DNA of 63,724 nucleotides from Arcobacter sp. (GCA_002869565.1 PKUJ01000029.1:1-63724); one strand, 5' to 3'. Positions 38,026-48,599 are shown, numbered from the stretch's first letter. Numbers and translations are program-made. Notes: a model not told the origin generated them from the letters alone.

Positions 38026-38036
38026 AAAACTCTTTT
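38007..38036. terminator. Bidirectional terminator whose loop carries both stop codons
   Basis: AAAAGAGTTTT at 38007-38017 pairs exactly with AAAACTCTTTT at 38026-38036. The 8-base loop contains the TAG of wecE (38023-38025) and, on the other strand, the TAA of the convergent membrane protein gene (38018-38020). Confidence 0.75.
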
Positions 38037-39442
38037 ATTTTAGATAAAACAATACATTTCTCTATAATTTCTTTTTTATAATGCTTAGTTAATAATGTAT
38101 TTATAATTTTATTACTTCTAATAAAATTATAGTAATTAAAGTTATTATAGTCTTTACAAAAGATAATATTATCAGTTTTAAATTTGTATATATCTTTTTC
38201 TAATGATTCAAATAAATATTTTTTAACAAACTCATTTTTCTCGACTACTACAGCTTTTGTCATAAAAAATGCAGAAAATCTTGATGCCCATTGTTGCTTA
38301 TTTTTTACCAATAGTGCTTGGCCTTGAGCAATATCTGATGAAAGTATATGAATTGCATTTCCTTTTGGTAATGAGTTTAGAATTTTTTCTAAATTATTAA
38401 ATCTAGGATGTGATTGTATATTATTTATAAATATACTAATTATAAATGGTAAAAATCCTATTATATATATTTTAGAAAAATTCTTTATTTGTAAGCTTAT
38501 ATATATAATGAAAAGTATAGTTGTAATAAATAGTGGTAATCTATGATAGAACCAACCTTTTTGTTGAATTAGATAAATGGCAAGAGTTGTTATTAATACA
38601 GTAAATAATATTTTTATTGGTAAATTAAATTCTCTTTTTGAAAAAGCTATCCAGAGAATTAAAGATATGAATAACAAAATTATATCAAGTTGAAATATTA
38701 AAACATCAAGAGGTTTATTAAAAGCATTAGCATATGCATTTAAAGATAAAGGTATTGAAAAATTTAACCATTGTGGAAACATATATAATAAAATAAATAG
38801 GTGTATGATAGATATAAAGGCTATTATATATATATCTAATCTAAAGAGTAAAGATATTTTCTTTTTATGAATTAAATATATTAGTTCAATAGAGAGTAAT
38901 ACTAAAACAAAATGAGGTTTTATATTAAATCCAAAAGCTGCTAGTAGTGAGATTAGAACAATAAATTTATTTTCCAATTTTATAGTATCTTTATTCATCA
39001 TCATTAAAATATAAGGGATAAGGGATACAATGAAGAGGTGTCCTCTTTCTCCAAAATCAGGTAAAACAAAAACTGTAAATGAAATACTTAAAATATATAA
39101 ATAATATCTAATTGTATCTCCTCTGAATGGATAGACTTTTAATAAGATTTTGTATGATAAAAATAATGATGTAGCAATTATTAAAAGTACAAAAATAATA
39201 TATATATTTGCTACACTAAAAGGAAGAAACTTAGATAATATTACACAAAATGCTGAATAAAAGAAGTTTATTGGAAGATCTGCATTTGATGGTTCAACAA
39301 AAAGTAAATCTCCCAATAACAGACGTTCTGCAGAATATAAAATCCAGGTAGAATCTACATTTAAAGGAAAATTTAAAAAGTAGATAAAAGTGAATGAACA
39401 GATAAAGAAGATATATAAAAAATCAATTGTTTTTATTTTCAT
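38018..39442 (-). CDS. Multi-span membrane glycosyltransferase-like protein (GT-C fold)
   Basis: A 474-residue protein with about eleven membrane helices. The first extracytoplasmic loop reads FPLNVDSTWILYSAERLLLGD, with the acidic residue and surrounding pattern of PMT/ArnT-type GT-C transferases, and a C-terminal soluble part (from about 345). It is convergent with wecE and overlaps it by 8 bases. It may transfer the lipid-linked amino sugar to its acceptor. It is followed on the same strand by nothing; maf lies directly upstream (its stop touches this start). Confidence 0.55.
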   Translation of the reverse strand: MKIKTIDFLYIFFICSFTFIYFLNFPLNVDSTWILYSAERLLLGDLLFVEPSNADLPINFFYSAFCVILSKFLPFSVANIYIIFVLLIIATSLFLSYKILLKVYPFRGDTIRYYLYILSISFTVFVLPDFGERGHLFIVSLIPYILMMMNKDTIKLENKFIVLISLLAAFGFNIKPHFVLVLLSIELIYLIHKKKISLLFRLDIYIIAFISIIHLFILLYMFPQWLNFSIPLSLNAYANAFNKPLDVLIFQLDIILLFISLILWIAFSKREFNLPIKILFTVLITTLAIYLIQQKGWFYHRLPLFITTILFIIYISLQIKNFSKIYIIGFLPFIISIFINNIQSHPRFNNLEKILNSLPKGNAIHILSSDIAQGQALLVKNKQQWASRFSAFFMTKAVVVEKNEFVKKYLFESLEKDIYKFKTDNIIFCKDYNNFNYYNFIRSNKIINTLLTKHYKKEIIEKCIVLSKIKEFSK

Positions 39443-39990
39443 TATTTGATATGTCCTCTCAATTTCTCAACACAAAGTCCCATAGCCGTACTTTCATACC
39501 CTCTAACACTTTTTATATATGGTTTGCAAAATCCTTCTACCATAATTGCACCAGCTTTTCCAAAACATTCACCTGATTTTATATATTTTTCAATCTCTTC
39601 TTTCTTGAATTCTAAAAAAGTATATGTTGTTATAGAGATATCAATTAGCTCTTTTTCTTTACTTTTGTAAATCATGCAGGTTATAACTGAGGTTTCATTT
39701 CCACTTTGAAGTTTTAACATTCTTCTTGCGTCATCTTCATCTTTTGCTTTTCTAAGTAGTTCACCATTTGAAGTTACCACAGAATCTGCTACTAATAAAG
39801 GAATATCTTCACAGCCATATTTTTTGACTAGTTCATTGTATTTTCCAAGGGTTGCTTCATATACAAATGATTTTGGATTTGTTGTTTTTATTGAATCTTC
39901 ATCAAAAGTACCGCCATTTTGTATAAAATCAATATTGTGTTCTTTTAATATTTTTGCACGGGTTGGTGAATTTGAACCAAGTCTAATCAA
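39442..39990 (-). CDS. maf: Maf family nucleotide pyrophosphatase
   Basis: A 182-residue Maf/YhdE protein that hydrolyses non-canonical or canonical nucleoside triphosphates and can affect septum formation. Typical elements are LGSNSPTRAKIL, the catalytic-base region LLVADSVV and the C-terminal ESTAMGLCVEKL. TTG start with an AAAGG site upstream. Shares its last base with the start of the GT-C gene. Confidence 0.9.
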   Translation of the reverse strand: MIRLGSNSPTRAKILKEHNIDFIQNGGTFDEDSIKTTNPKSFVYEATLGKYNELVKKYGCEDIPLLVADSVVTSNGELLRKAKDEDDARRMLKLQSGNETSVITCMIYKSKEKELIDISITTYTFLEFKKEEIEKYIKSGECFGKAGAIMVEGFCKPYIKSVRGYESTAMGLCVEKLRGHIK

Positions 39991-40051
39991 AAATTGCCTT
40001 TAATTTTTTTGTAATTGTATCAAAAGAGATAAAAAAACGAAGTAAATTATG

Positions 40052-40066
40052 TATAATTGCAAAATG
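40052..40066 (+). promoter_or_regulatory. TATAAT six bases before ATG, leaderless start
   Basis: TATAAT at 40052-40057, then six bases, then ATG at 40064. Transcription would begin at or within a base or two of the start codon. An upstream ATG at 40049 overlaps the -10 and so is unlikely to be used. No ribosome site is visible. Confidence 0.55.
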
Positions 40067-41344
40067 AAAATCGAAAAATTATCTGGAATTTTAATTCTCC
40101 TCTCTTTTTTAATTACTATATATAGTTACTTTTTCTCAAATGAAGTTTTTATATTTTCAGGAATATTCGCTTGGATGGCTTTAATTTTACTTTTTAGATT
40201 TACTTCAAATATTAAATTACTTGTTTCTTTACTCGTTTTATCGCTTATATCTTTTTCATACAGTTTTATAAATGAATTCAAAATTGATTATTCAAGAGCA
40301 ATTTTAGTAAATCAGTATTTACTTACACTTCTAATAGGAGTAGGGTTCTTAAGACTTATTGCAACTCCAAAACAGGAAAAAGTTAAGAGTTTGCCAAAGG
40401 GTAGACAATCTTTTTTGAAAACCTATTTAGGTATTCATCTTTTTGGTTCGGTTATTAATCTATCTTCTCTTATTCTTGTTGCAGATAAACTTTATAAAAA
40501 AGCACCTCTCACAAATCTTCAAGTGATAGTTCTTTCCCGAGCTTTTTCTAGTGATGCTTACTGGTCGCCTTTTTTTGTTGCATTTGCAGCAGCTTTAACT
40601 TATGCTCCTAAATTATCAACTTCAACTATTTTACTAAGTGGATTGGTTCTTGCTTTTATCTCTTTTTTAATAACATATTTAGAGGTAACTAGAAAACACA
40701 ATTTAGACGAATTTAGAGGTTATCCTATTCAATTTGAGACGCTTTATTTACCTTTTATGTTAGCAATATTAGTTTTATTAACGAATCATTATTATCCAGA
40801 TTTAAAAGTAATTTTACTTATTTCTTTGTTTTCAATAGTTTTGACAATTTTTATTCTTCCAATAAAAGTAGGAATGAAAAAATCTGTTAAAAAATTTAAT
40901 AATCATATATTTGATGAGTTACCACGGATGAAAAATGAACTTGCACTTTTTTTAGTAGCAGGTATGTTTGGAGTTAGTATAAGTTCTATTTTAGTTGGAT
41001 TTAATGTATCTTTACCTTTTTAACAATTTAATGGGCTCACAGCGTCTATTCTTCTATTTATATTGATATTTTTGTCTTTTGTTGGAATTCATCCTATTAT
41101 TTCAATTGCAATTATAGGAAACTGGATGAGTGAGTTAAATCATACTTTGTTAGCTATTACTTTTTTAATGTCTTGGTCTACAGCCGTATCTACATCACCC
41201 TTTAGTGGACTTAGTCTTACTATGCAAGCACGATATAATTTAAAGGCTATGGATATATTTAAAATTAATATTCCATATGCAATAAAGATGTATTTTGTTT
41301 GTGTTATAATCCTTTTCATTTTATCAAACTATTTAGGATTATAA
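40064..41344 (+). pseudogene. Polytopic transporter-like membrane protein with an in-frame stop
   Basis: Read through, the frame gives about 426 residues with roughly twelve membrane helices, ending NYLGL just before the AEC gene. A TAA at 41021-41023 (codon 320) interrupts it after VSLPF; the same frame goes on QFNGLTASILLFILIF without any shift, so a single base change would explain it. Features such as the ARAFSSDAYWSPFF and MSWSTAVSTSPFSGLSL stretches resemble re-entrant loops of ion-transporter superfamily permeases, but I cannot name the family or substrate. It overlaps nothing and the downstream permease starts at the next base. Confidence 0.75.
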
Positions 41345-42271
41345 TTGAATATTTTTATTACTATACTTGGAAAAGTTGCCCCTTTATATTTAAACATTTT
41401 TATTGGATATATTTTAGCTCGATATTTTAGAGTAAAAAGAGAGTATGTTGCCTCATTCTTAATTTATTTTTTAGGACCAGTCGTAATATTTTTTGCAGTA
41501 CTTTCAATTGAAATAAATATTCAACTTCTTTTTTTACCAATATTTATATTTATTTTTGGAACTTCTATAGCATTTTATATTTTACATAGATATAAAAATG
41601 AATGGAATGATGCAAGTGTTAATACTTTGGCATTTACCTGTGGTACTGGAAATACCGGATACTTTGGAATTCCACTTGCTATGATTTTACTTGAGCCTAG
41701 TGCTGCAAATATATTTATTTTTGGTACATTGGCTTCTTTATTATACGAGAATACAACAGGTTTTTATGTTACTGCAAAAGGTGCTTTTACAGCAAGACAA
41801 TCTATTATGAAAGTTTTAAAGCTTCCTTTACTTTATGCTTTTATTGCTGGTGTCTCTTTTAATATGGTTGGATTTAGAACTCCTGATTTTATAATTCCAT
41901 ATTTTGAAAATATAAAATGGATATTTGGAATATTAGGAATGATGATGCTAGGTATGGGTATGAAAGGTTTTAATCTTCATGAAGATTTTGATAAAAAATA
42001 TATCAAAATTTCATATTTTTTCAAATTTATTTTTTGTCCTGCTATTATTCTTAGTATTATTTTTATAGATAAAACTTTTATAGGTTTTTTAAATGAAGAG
42101 ATTTATCGAGTGATGTTTTTATTTTCTATTGTACCTTTAGCAGGAAATACTGTAACTTTAGCTGTTTTACTTAAGGCAAAACCAGAAAAAGCCTCTTTTA
42201 CAGTTCTTCTTTCAACTTTAATATCAGTTGTTTATATCCCTGTAGTTTTAGCTTTATATGGTGGTTTTTAG
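41345..42271 (+). CDS. AEC family (auxin efflux carrier-like) permease
   Basis: A 308-residue protein with ten membrane helices of the BART superfamily: LNIFIGYILARYF, TCGTGNTGYFGIPLA and VPLAGNTVTLAVLLKAKPEKAS are AEC-type elements. Bacterial members carry organic acids such as malate. TTG start immediately after the preceding stop (no gap), implying coupling. Its stop overlaps the stop of the convergent NlpC gene by three bases. Confidence 0.85.
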   Translation: MNIFITILGKVAPLYLNIFIGYILARYFRVKREYVASFLIYFLGPVVIFFAVLSIEINIQLLFLPIFIFIFGTSIAFYILHRYKNEWNDASVNTLAFTCGTGNTGYFGIPLAMILLEPSAANIFIFGTLASLLYENTTGFYVTAKGAFTARQSIMKVLKLPLLYAFIAGVSFNMVGFRTPDFIIPYFENIKWIFGILGMMMLGMGMKGFNLHEDFDKKYIKISYFFKFIFCPAIILSIIFIDKTFIGFLNEEIYRVMFLFSIVPLAGNTVTLAVLLKAKPEKASFTVLLSTLISVVYIPVVLALYGGF

Positions 42272-42855
42272 TTAAGAACTCTTCTTGATGTCCAATATTT
42301 TCTTTTATAATAAGGTTTATCTAATTTTGTAAATCTGATACCTTTAATTGAAGCGTGCATGAAACTTCCATCGCCCATGTAAATTCCAACATGTCTATCT
42401 CTTACTCCTGTTTTAAAAAATACTAAGTCACCCATCTCAAGTTCAGATTTTTTTATTTTTTTACCAATTTTAACTTGAGTTCTTGTACTTCTGGGGATTT
42501 TAACATCAAATTTTTCTTTGTAAATTCTTTGGGTAAAAGCTGAACAATCAATACCTTTTTTAGAATTCCCACCATATTTATATCTAACACTTTTCCATTC
42601 ATTATAAAAATCCATTAATGCTTGGTTCATATCAATTGCTATTGAACTCTCTTCTTCTTGTGCATCAGTTTGCTCTTTGAGCATTTTTTTATACTCTTCT
42701 GGTGTAATAATTGGTTCATTTTTTGCATCAATTTTGATATTGTGTTTTTGTGCATTTTCATAAATTACTTGGTCGCTGTTAACATAAGTATTATTGTCTA
42801 CACATGCAACAAAAAGAAATGCTGTTCCTAATAAAAAAATACTCTTTTTAATCAT
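42268..42855 (-). CDS. NlpC/P60 family lipoprotein, peptidoglycan endopeptidase
   Basis: A 195-residue lipoprotein (lipobox FVAC, Cys18). The NlpC/P60 domain covers about 85-195 with catalytic Cys in GIDCSAFTQRIY, His in DRHVGIYMGDG and a further polar residue in the FMHAS strand. It should cut peptide crosslinks in the cell wall. A paralogue lies just upstream with the same architecture, separated by 12 bases. Confidence 0.9.
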   Translation of the reverse strand: MIKKSIFLLGTAFLFVACVDNNTYVNSDQVIYENAQKHNIKIDAKNEPIITPEEYKKMLKEQTDAQEEESSIAIDMNQALMDFYNEWKSVRYKYGGNSKKGIDCSAFTQRIYKEKFDVKIPRSTRTQVKIGKKIKKSELEMGDLVFFKTGVRDRHVGIYMGDGSFMHASIKGIRFTKLDKPYYKRKYWTSRRVLN

Positions 42856-42867
42856 ATATTGTAACTC

Positions 42868-43398
42868 CTAATTAATAACTCTTTTTATTTTCCAAAAATG
42901 TTTTGAATAGTAATTATTATCTAATCTTGATATTGTCACACCTCTCTTAGTCGAGGCATGCATAAATTTCCCAACTTCTAGATATATACCAACATGTCTA
43001 GTATTAAATCCTGTTTTAAAAAAAATTAAATCTCCCATCTCAAGCTCATCAAGAGACATTTCTTTCCCTATCCTAGATTGTAATGCAGTTGTTCTTGGAA
43101 TCCTTATTTTTAGTTTATCTCTAAAGGTTTTTTGTACAAATCCTGAACAATCAATTCCTTTTTTGGAATTTCCACCATATTTATAAGGAACACCTTTCCA
43201 TAGTTTATATTGAATATTTAACTGGTCATATAATTTACTATAATTAATATTCTTAGATATTTTATAATTATATTCTGCTTTATTTGGAAATGATATATCT
43301 CTATTTATAGAAAAATAGTTATTATCATTTTTTGAAGAACATGCAGTAAATAAAAAAATTAAGGTAATAAAAATAGAGTAGATAATTCTTTTTTTCAA
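42868..43398 (-). CDS. NlpC/P60 family lipoprotein, paralogue
   Basis: A 176-residue lipoprotein (lipobox FTAC, Cys20) with the NlpC/P60 domain: catalytic Cys in GIDCSGFVQKTF and His in TRHVGIYLEVG. It shares KWxGVPYKYGGNSKKG-like sequence with the neighbour, so the pair looks like a tandem duplication that diverged in the N-terminal linker. TTG start with GGGA about 9 bases upstream. Confidence 0.9.
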   Translation of the reverse strand: MKKRIIYSIFITLIFLFTACSSKNDNNYFSINRDISFPNKAEYNYKISKNINYSKLYDQLNIQYKLWKGVPYKYGGNSKKGIDCSGFVQKTFRDKLKIRIPRTTALQSRIGKEMSLDELEMGDLIFFKTGFNTRHVGIYLEVGKFMHASTKRGVTISRLDNNYYSKHFWKIKRVIN

Positions 43399-43477
43399 TT
43401 AAAACATCCCTACAAAATGAACTTTCCCAAGCTTCTTTAAGGATATTTTAACTTTTAAGAACTTAAATATATTTTAA

Positions 43478-43957
43478 CTAAAACCCTCGTAACGTAACAC
43501 CTAGATAAATTGCAACTAATCCTAATATAATATTTAAAGGAATTAAATATTGCGCAATTGGCATTAGTTTTTCTTTTGCAAGAGGAAATTTCCCTTCCTC
43601 AAAAGCTTTAGATGCTTGTTTTCTTTTTATAAATATTACAATAAAAACAATTGTCATAATAGTCCATATTGCTTCTTTTGCAATAACAAAATTATATAAA
43701 GGTGTACCTTTAAATTTAAGTGCAATTATCATAATAATAGCACTAAGCAATAAAATTATAATAGCAGGAATAACCATATTAAAAAATCTTCTAAGAGTCT
43801 CTAATGTACGTCCTAATTTGATTTTTGGATCTTCAATTTCTTGCATAGAGTAGTGGACTGCAAATCTAATTGCTATCATTCCTCCTACCCATACAATTGC
43901 AGAAATTACATGTAAAAAAACTATAATGCTAGAAAAACTATTAAATAGTGTTTCCAT
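43478..43957 (-). CDS. CopD-domain membrane protein
   Basis: A 159-residue protein with four membrane helices. The opening FLHVISAIVWVGGMIAIRFAV, with a histidine in the first helix, is typical of CopD/YcnJ-type and related putative copper or haem-linked membrane domains. It follows alaS on the same strand after two bases. Function is not established. Confidence 0.7.
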   Translation of the reverse strand: METLFNSFSSIIVFLHVISAIVWVGGMIAIRFAVHYSMQEIEDPKIKLGRTLETLRRFFNMVIPAIIILLLSAIIMIIALKFKGTPLYNFVIAKEAIWTIMTIVFIVIFIKRKQASKAFEEGKFPLAKEKLMPIAQYLIPLNIILGLVAIYLGVTLRGF

Positions 43958-43959
43958 CC

Positions 43960-46527
43960 TTATAAGTTTCCTTTTACATATTCTAACGCAGCTAATTTTG
44001 CATCTTCAATTTTTGATACATCTTTACCACCTGCTTGTGCGAAGTCTGGTCTTCCACCACCTCCACCACCAACAATTGGTGCAATGTTTTTAATCCAGTC
44101 ACCAGCTTTTACAGCTGTATTTTTACTTCCTGCAACTAACATTACTTTTTCACCTTTTGGTTGAAGTAATAAAATTGCTAGTTTTTCATTTGCATTTTTC
44201 ATATCATCTACAATTTTTTTAATGTCACCATTTTTTACGATATCAACTATAACTTTTGTATCTGAAATCATCTCTTCACTTATTGGTGAAGCAGATGAAC
44301 TTTGAGCAACTTCTAGCTCTTTTTTAAGTTCTTTGATTTGATCTTTTAATTTTTTGATTCCTAAAATTGGGTCATTGTTTTTTACTTCTGCTTGAACTTC
44401 ATTCATTTTGGAAATTACATCATTTGTGTATTTAACTGCTGCTAGTCCACATACAGCTTCAATTCTTCTAACACCTGCACTAACTCCTGATTCTTTAGTA
44501 ATATAGAATGAACCAATATCACTTGTATTTTTAACATGAGTTCCTCCACAAAATTCAACAGAAACATCACCAAATTCAACTACTCTTACAAAGTCACCAT
44601 ATTTTTCACCAAACATAGCAATTGCGCCTTTGCCTTTTGCTTCTTCAATTGGTAATTCTACAACATAACCTTTAATTCCTCGTGTAATTATAGAGTTTAC
44701 TAAATCGGTTACTTCTTCAATTTGTTCTGTAGTCATTGCTTTTGGATATGTAAAGTCAAATCTTAATCTTGAAGCATCATTTAATGAACCAGCTTGAGAT
44801 ACTGTATCTCCCAATACCATTTTAAGAGCACTTTGTAAAAGATGAGTTACAGAGTGATGTTTTGCTATTTCATATCTATTTACAACTACAGCATCTACTT
44901 CTTCATTTGCAGAAATATTCGATTTTTCAACTTTTACTTTTGAAAGGTTGATTCCATGAAATTTTTGAGTATCTTCAATAATAGCAATATGGTTGTTGTC
45001 TTCTAATGCTCCTATATCACCCATTTGTCCACCAGATGTTGCATAAAATGGAGTTTTATCAAGCATTATCCACCCAGTACTTCCTGCTTCAAGTGTAGAA
45101 ATTTCATTAAATGATTCATCTAAAATAGTTAATATTTTACTTTTGTATGAAGTATTCTCATATCCAACAAACTCATTTACTCCATATTTTTCAAGTAGTG
45201 TTTTGAAGTCACCTTCATTTGCAGTATCACCACTACCTTTCCATGCAGCTTTTGCTTTTGCTTTTTGTTCAGACATTAATGAATCAAATTTTTCAATATC
45301 AACTTTAATATTTTTTTCCCTTAACATATCTTCTGTTAGGTCTAAAGGAAATCCTTTTTCATCATAAAGTTTAAATGCAATTTCACCTGAGAATAAATCT
45401 TTAGTATTTTCAAGTTCTTCATTAAATAAAGCCATTCCTGAATCAATAGTTTTAAAAAATCTTTCTTCTTCTAAGGTCATTTGTTCTTTTACATAATCTT
45501 TTTGTTCTAAAAGTTCAGTATAGTGTGAACCTAAGATATCGCACATTGTGTCATATAGTTCAGCCATAAATGGTTTTCTAAATCCTAATAGATAACCATG
45601 TCTTACTGCTCTTCTCATAATTCTTCTATTTACATAAGGTCTTCCTTCATTTCCAAAAAGAATACCTTGTGATAACATAAATGAGTTTGCTCTTAAGTGG
45701 TCTGCAATTACTCTAAAAGAAGCAATAGTTTCATTAGTAGCTTTTTTATTTGCTAAAGTTTCTAGTTTTTTTATGATTGGTTGGAAATTAGATGAATCAA
45801 AGTTATTTAAAACACCTTCTTTTATTGCAATAACTCTTTCCAGTCCCATCCCTGTATCAATTGAAGGTTTAGGAAGTGCACTTCTTGTAATTACTCCATT
45901 TGCATCTTTAGTTTGTTCATATTGCATAAATACAAGATTCCAAATTTCTAAAAATCTATCTCCTTCTCCACCTAAATAATCTTCATCTGTAGAAAAGTGC
46001 TCAGAACCTTGATCATAAAAGATTTCAGAACATGGACCACATGGACCCGTATCCCCCATAGACCAGAAGTTATCTTTGTCTCCAAATTTTTTAATTCTGT
46101 CCGCGCTAATGTGTTTTTGCCAAAGTTCATAAGCTTCATCATCACTATCATGAATAGTAACCCATAATTTATCAATAGGAAGTTCAAGATTTACTGTAAT
46201 AAATTCCCAAGCATAAGCAATAGCATCTTCTTTAAAATAATCTGCAAAAGAAAAATTCCCTAACATTTCAAACAATGTATGATGTCTCGCAGTATAACCA
46301 ACATTTTCAAGGTCATTATGTTTTCCTCCTGCTCGTACACAAAGCTGACAAGAAGTAGCTGTTGGGTTTACAGGTATAGGTACTGCACCAGTAAAAATAT
46401 CTTTGAATTGAACCATCCCTGCATTCGTAAACATAAGTGTTGGGTCATCAGGAACTAATGGCATTGAAGATATAATTTCATGCCCTTTGCTTTTAAAATA
46501 ATCTAAATACTCTTTTCTAATATCCAT
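43960..46527 (-). CDS. alaS: Alanyl-tRNA synthetase
   Basis: An 855-residue class II synthetase. The N-terminal aminoacylation core shows [13 protein letters not shown] and the GxGxER-type GMGLERV; the editing domain has the zinc motifs HHSVTHLL and CGGTHV; the C-Ala domain ends with [16 protein letters not shown]. Full length. The usual Campylobacter neighbour maf is nearby but separated here by the permease and NlpC genes. Confidence 0.96.
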   Translation of the reverse strand: MDIRKEYLDYFKSKGHEIISSMPLVPDDPTLMFTNAGMVQFKDIFTGAVPIPVNPTATSCQLCVRAGGKHNDLENVGYTARHHTLFEMLGNFSFADYFKEDAIAYAWEFITVNLELPIDKLWVTIHDSDDEAYELWQKHISADRIKKFGDKDNFWSMGDTGPCGPCSEIFYDQGSEHFSTDEDYLGGEGDRFLEIWNLVFMQYEQTKDANGVITRSALPKPSIDTGMGLERVIAIKEGVLNNFDSSNFQPIIKKLETLANKKATNETIASFRVIADHLRANSFMLSQGILFGNEGRPYVNRRIMRRAVRHGYLLGFRKPFMAELYDTMCDILGSHYTELLEQKDYVKEQMTLEEERFFKTIDSGMALFNEELENTKDLFSGEIAFKLYDEKGFPLDLTEDMLREKNIKVDIEKFDSLMSEQKAKAKAAWKGSGDTANEGDFKTLLEKYGVNEFVGYENTSYKSKILTILDESFNEISTLEAGSTGWIMLDKTPFYATSGGQMGDIGALEDNNHIAIIEDTQKFHGINLSKVKVEKSNISANEEVDAVVVNRYEIAKHHSVTHLLQSALKMVLGDTVSQAGSLNDASRLRFDFTYPKAMTTEQIEEVTDLVNSIITRGIKGYVVELPIEEAKGKGAIAMFGEKYGDFVRVVEFGDVSVEFCGGTHVKNTSDIGSFYITKESGVSAGVRRIEAVCGLAAVKYTNDVISKMNEVQAEVKNNDPILGIKKLKDQIKELKKELEVAQSSSASPISEEMISDTKVIVDIVKNGDIKKIVDDMKNANEKLAILLLQPKGEKVMLVAGSKNTAVKAGDWIKNIAPIVGGGGGGRPDFAQAGGKDVSKIEDAKLAALEYVKGNL

Positions 46528-46700
46528 AAAATCTATCCATTTTGACTTAGTAGTTATATAATTTTATTCCTACTAGTGTATTTTTCGGTCTATTTTAGCT
46601 AAAACTTTATTTATCAAAGATTAGTAAGCTGTGATACAACTTTATTTAAGGTTAGAACAGTATAATTTTGGCATATTACATTTAAAAAAAAGGAAGAATT

Positions 46701-47018
46701 ATGGGTAAATATACAGAGTTAACTCCTGAAAACTTTGAAGAAGTTACAAATGCAGGTGTATCTTTAGTAGACTTTTGGGCTCCTTGGTGTGGACCTTGTA
46801 GAATGATCGCTCCAGTTATTGAAGAATTAGCTGAAGAATTTGAAGGAAAAGCAAATATTTGTAAAGTAAACACAGATGAACAACAAGATTTAGCTGTTAA
46901 ATATGGAATTAGATCTATTCCAACAATTATCTTTATGAAAGATGGTGAAATTGTTGATCAAATGGTAGGCGCTTCATCTAAACAAGCTTTTGCTGATAAG
47001 ATTAACTCATTATTATAA
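46701..47018 (+). CDS. trxA: Thioredoxin
   Basis: A 105-residue thioredoxin with the redox site APWCGPCRMI, the cis-proline loop IRSIPTIIF and the buried Asp region VDFWA. Cytoplasmic disulfide reductant. It has its own promoter region (TATAAT at about 46650) and an AAGGAAG ribosome site. A strong terminator follows. Confidence 0.97.
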   Translation: MGKYTELTPENFEEVTNAGVSLVDFWAPWCGPCRMIAPVIEELAEEFEGKANICKVNTDEQQDLAVKYGIRSIPTIIFMKDGEIVDQMVGASSKQAFADKINSLL

Positions 47019-47036
47019 TTTATAATTTTATAAATT

Positions 47037-47070
47037 AAAAAGGGGAAAAGATTAATCTTTTCCCCTTTTT
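47037..47070. terminator. Perfect 17-bp hairpin, bidirectional terminator
   Basis: AAAAAGGGGAAAAGATT at 47037-47053 is followed at once by its exact reverse complement at 47054-47070 and more Ts. It separates convergent trxA and dcuB and has A/T flanks suited to termination in both directions. Confidence 0.9.
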
Positions 47071-47093
47071 TTATTTGATAAGATATTTTTGTT

Positions 47094-48437
47094 TTAAATA
47101 ATTCCATATAGTTTTGCAAGAATAAAACCAATTGTTGAAGAAGTTCCTACTCCTATTATTCCTGGAAGAATAAAACTGTGATTGATAACATATTTACCAA
47201 TTTTTGTTGTACCTGAACGGTCAAAACTAATTGCCGCTAAATCACTTGGATATGTTGGTAAGATATAATATCCGTAACAAGCTGCTGCAAATGCTGCAAT
47301 TACTCCAGGATCAACACCAATTGATAATGCGATTGGTACCATAGCTGCTAATGCTGCCCCTTGAGAATTTACAAGTTTTGAAACAAGTATAAGAACAATT
47401 GCATAAGCCCATGGATACTGCATAACAATTCCACCTAGAACTTCTTTGATATCTCCGATGTGAGCACCAAACATTGTTTTTGTCATCCATGCAACACCAT
47501 ATACTGCAATCAATGCAACCATACCTGATTTAAATACTTCATTACTAGCAATTTCTGCTGGTTTTACTTTTGCTATTACAAAAATAATTGCTCCTGCTGC
47601 TAGCATAAACATTTGAATCACATAAACCATTGATAAAGCTTTACCATTTATAACTGGTCTTAACTCTGGAAATGCACCTAAAGTAGCAACTACTGCGATT
47701 GCTCCAAGGAAAACCCACATTGCATTCCATTGATGTTGTGGTAATTTTTGATCTAATAATGTTTTATTTTCACCATAAATGTATTTTTTCATTTCTGGAT
47801 CTTTTATTTTTTCTTTGAAATCTGGATCATCTTCAAGGTTTTTACCTCTAAACATACTCCATACACCAATTAGTAACACACCACATAAAGTTCCAGGTAT
47901 AGTAATAGATAATAATTGAATTAAATCTAATTCTTTTCCATTTATCATTGTATGACCTGAAAGCATTGCAACTAAAGAAACAACTGCAACAGATACCGGA
48001 GATGTTATTATCCCCATTTGAGCGGCAATTGTACTTGCAGCCATTGGTCGTTCTGGTCTGATCCCTCTTTTAATAGAAATATCGTAGATAATTGGAAGCA
48101 TTGTATAAACAACATGTCCTGTACCACATAAAAATGTCAATGTAGTTGTTGTTAGTGGAGCCAAAATAGTGATATATTTTGGATGTTTTCTTAAAAGTTT
48201 TTCAGCTAATTGAAGCATAACATCTAATCCTCCAGAAGCTTGTAATGTTGCACCTGCTGAAATTACAGCTAACATTACTAACATAACTTTTATTGGAGGG
48301 TTCCCTGGAGCTAATCCAAATCCAAATACTAAAACAACAACACCAATCCCTCCAAATAGACCGAGGGCCAAGCCACCTTTTCTTGCACCGAAGAAAAGTA
48401 CTGCCAAAACAATAAACAATTGAATACTAAATTCCAT
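47094..48437 (-). CDS. dcuB: Anaerobic C4-dicarboxylate transporter DcuB
   Basis: A 447-residue DcuA/DcuB family antiporter exchanging fumarate, aspartate or malate for succinate. Family motifs are [26 protein letters not shown] and [14 protein letters not shown] call it DcuB by its greater length and the [16 protein letters not shown] loop; its partner DcuA is encoded 8 kb away. It probably exports the succinate made by FrdCAB. It is divergent from a sensor kinase gene with 174 bases between. Confidence 0.88.
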   Translation of the reverse strand: MEFSIQLFIVLAVLFFGARKGGLALGLFGGIGVVVLVFGFGLAPGNPPIKVMLVMLAVISAGATLQASGGLDVMLQLAEKLLRKHPKYITILAPLTTTTLTFLCGTGHVVYTMLPIIYDISIKRGIRPERPMAASTIAAQMGIITSPVSVAVVSLVAMLSGHTMINGKELDLIQLLSITIPGTLCGVLLIGVWSMFRGKNLEDDPDFKEKIKDPEMKKYIYGENKTLLDQKLPQHQWNAMWVFLGAIAVVATLGAFPELRPVINGKALSMVYVIQMFMLAAGAIIFVIAKVKPAEIASNEVFKSGMVALIAVYGVAWMTKTMFGAHIGDIKEVLGGIVMQYPWAYAIVLILVSKLVNSQGAALAAMVPIALSIGVDPGVIAAFAAACYGYYILPTYPSDLAAISFDRSGTTKIGKYVINHSFILPGIIGVGTSSTIGFILAKLYGII

Positions 48438-48599
48438 AACGTCTCCTTTTATTTTAACTCTTTTTATAACGAGCTAAGTCGTTCATTGAAAAAATTATAA
48501 TCTTACAAAATGTCTTTAGTATGACAATGTAATTAATTTATAAATTTTATAAAAAGTTAAGTATTTAAATTTGTAATTAGAGTTTATATATATTTAATA

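Noticed and set aside
45972-46187. Minus-strand open frame within alaS
   Set aside because: A shifted frame of the conserved synthetase core; alaS itself is unambiguous here.
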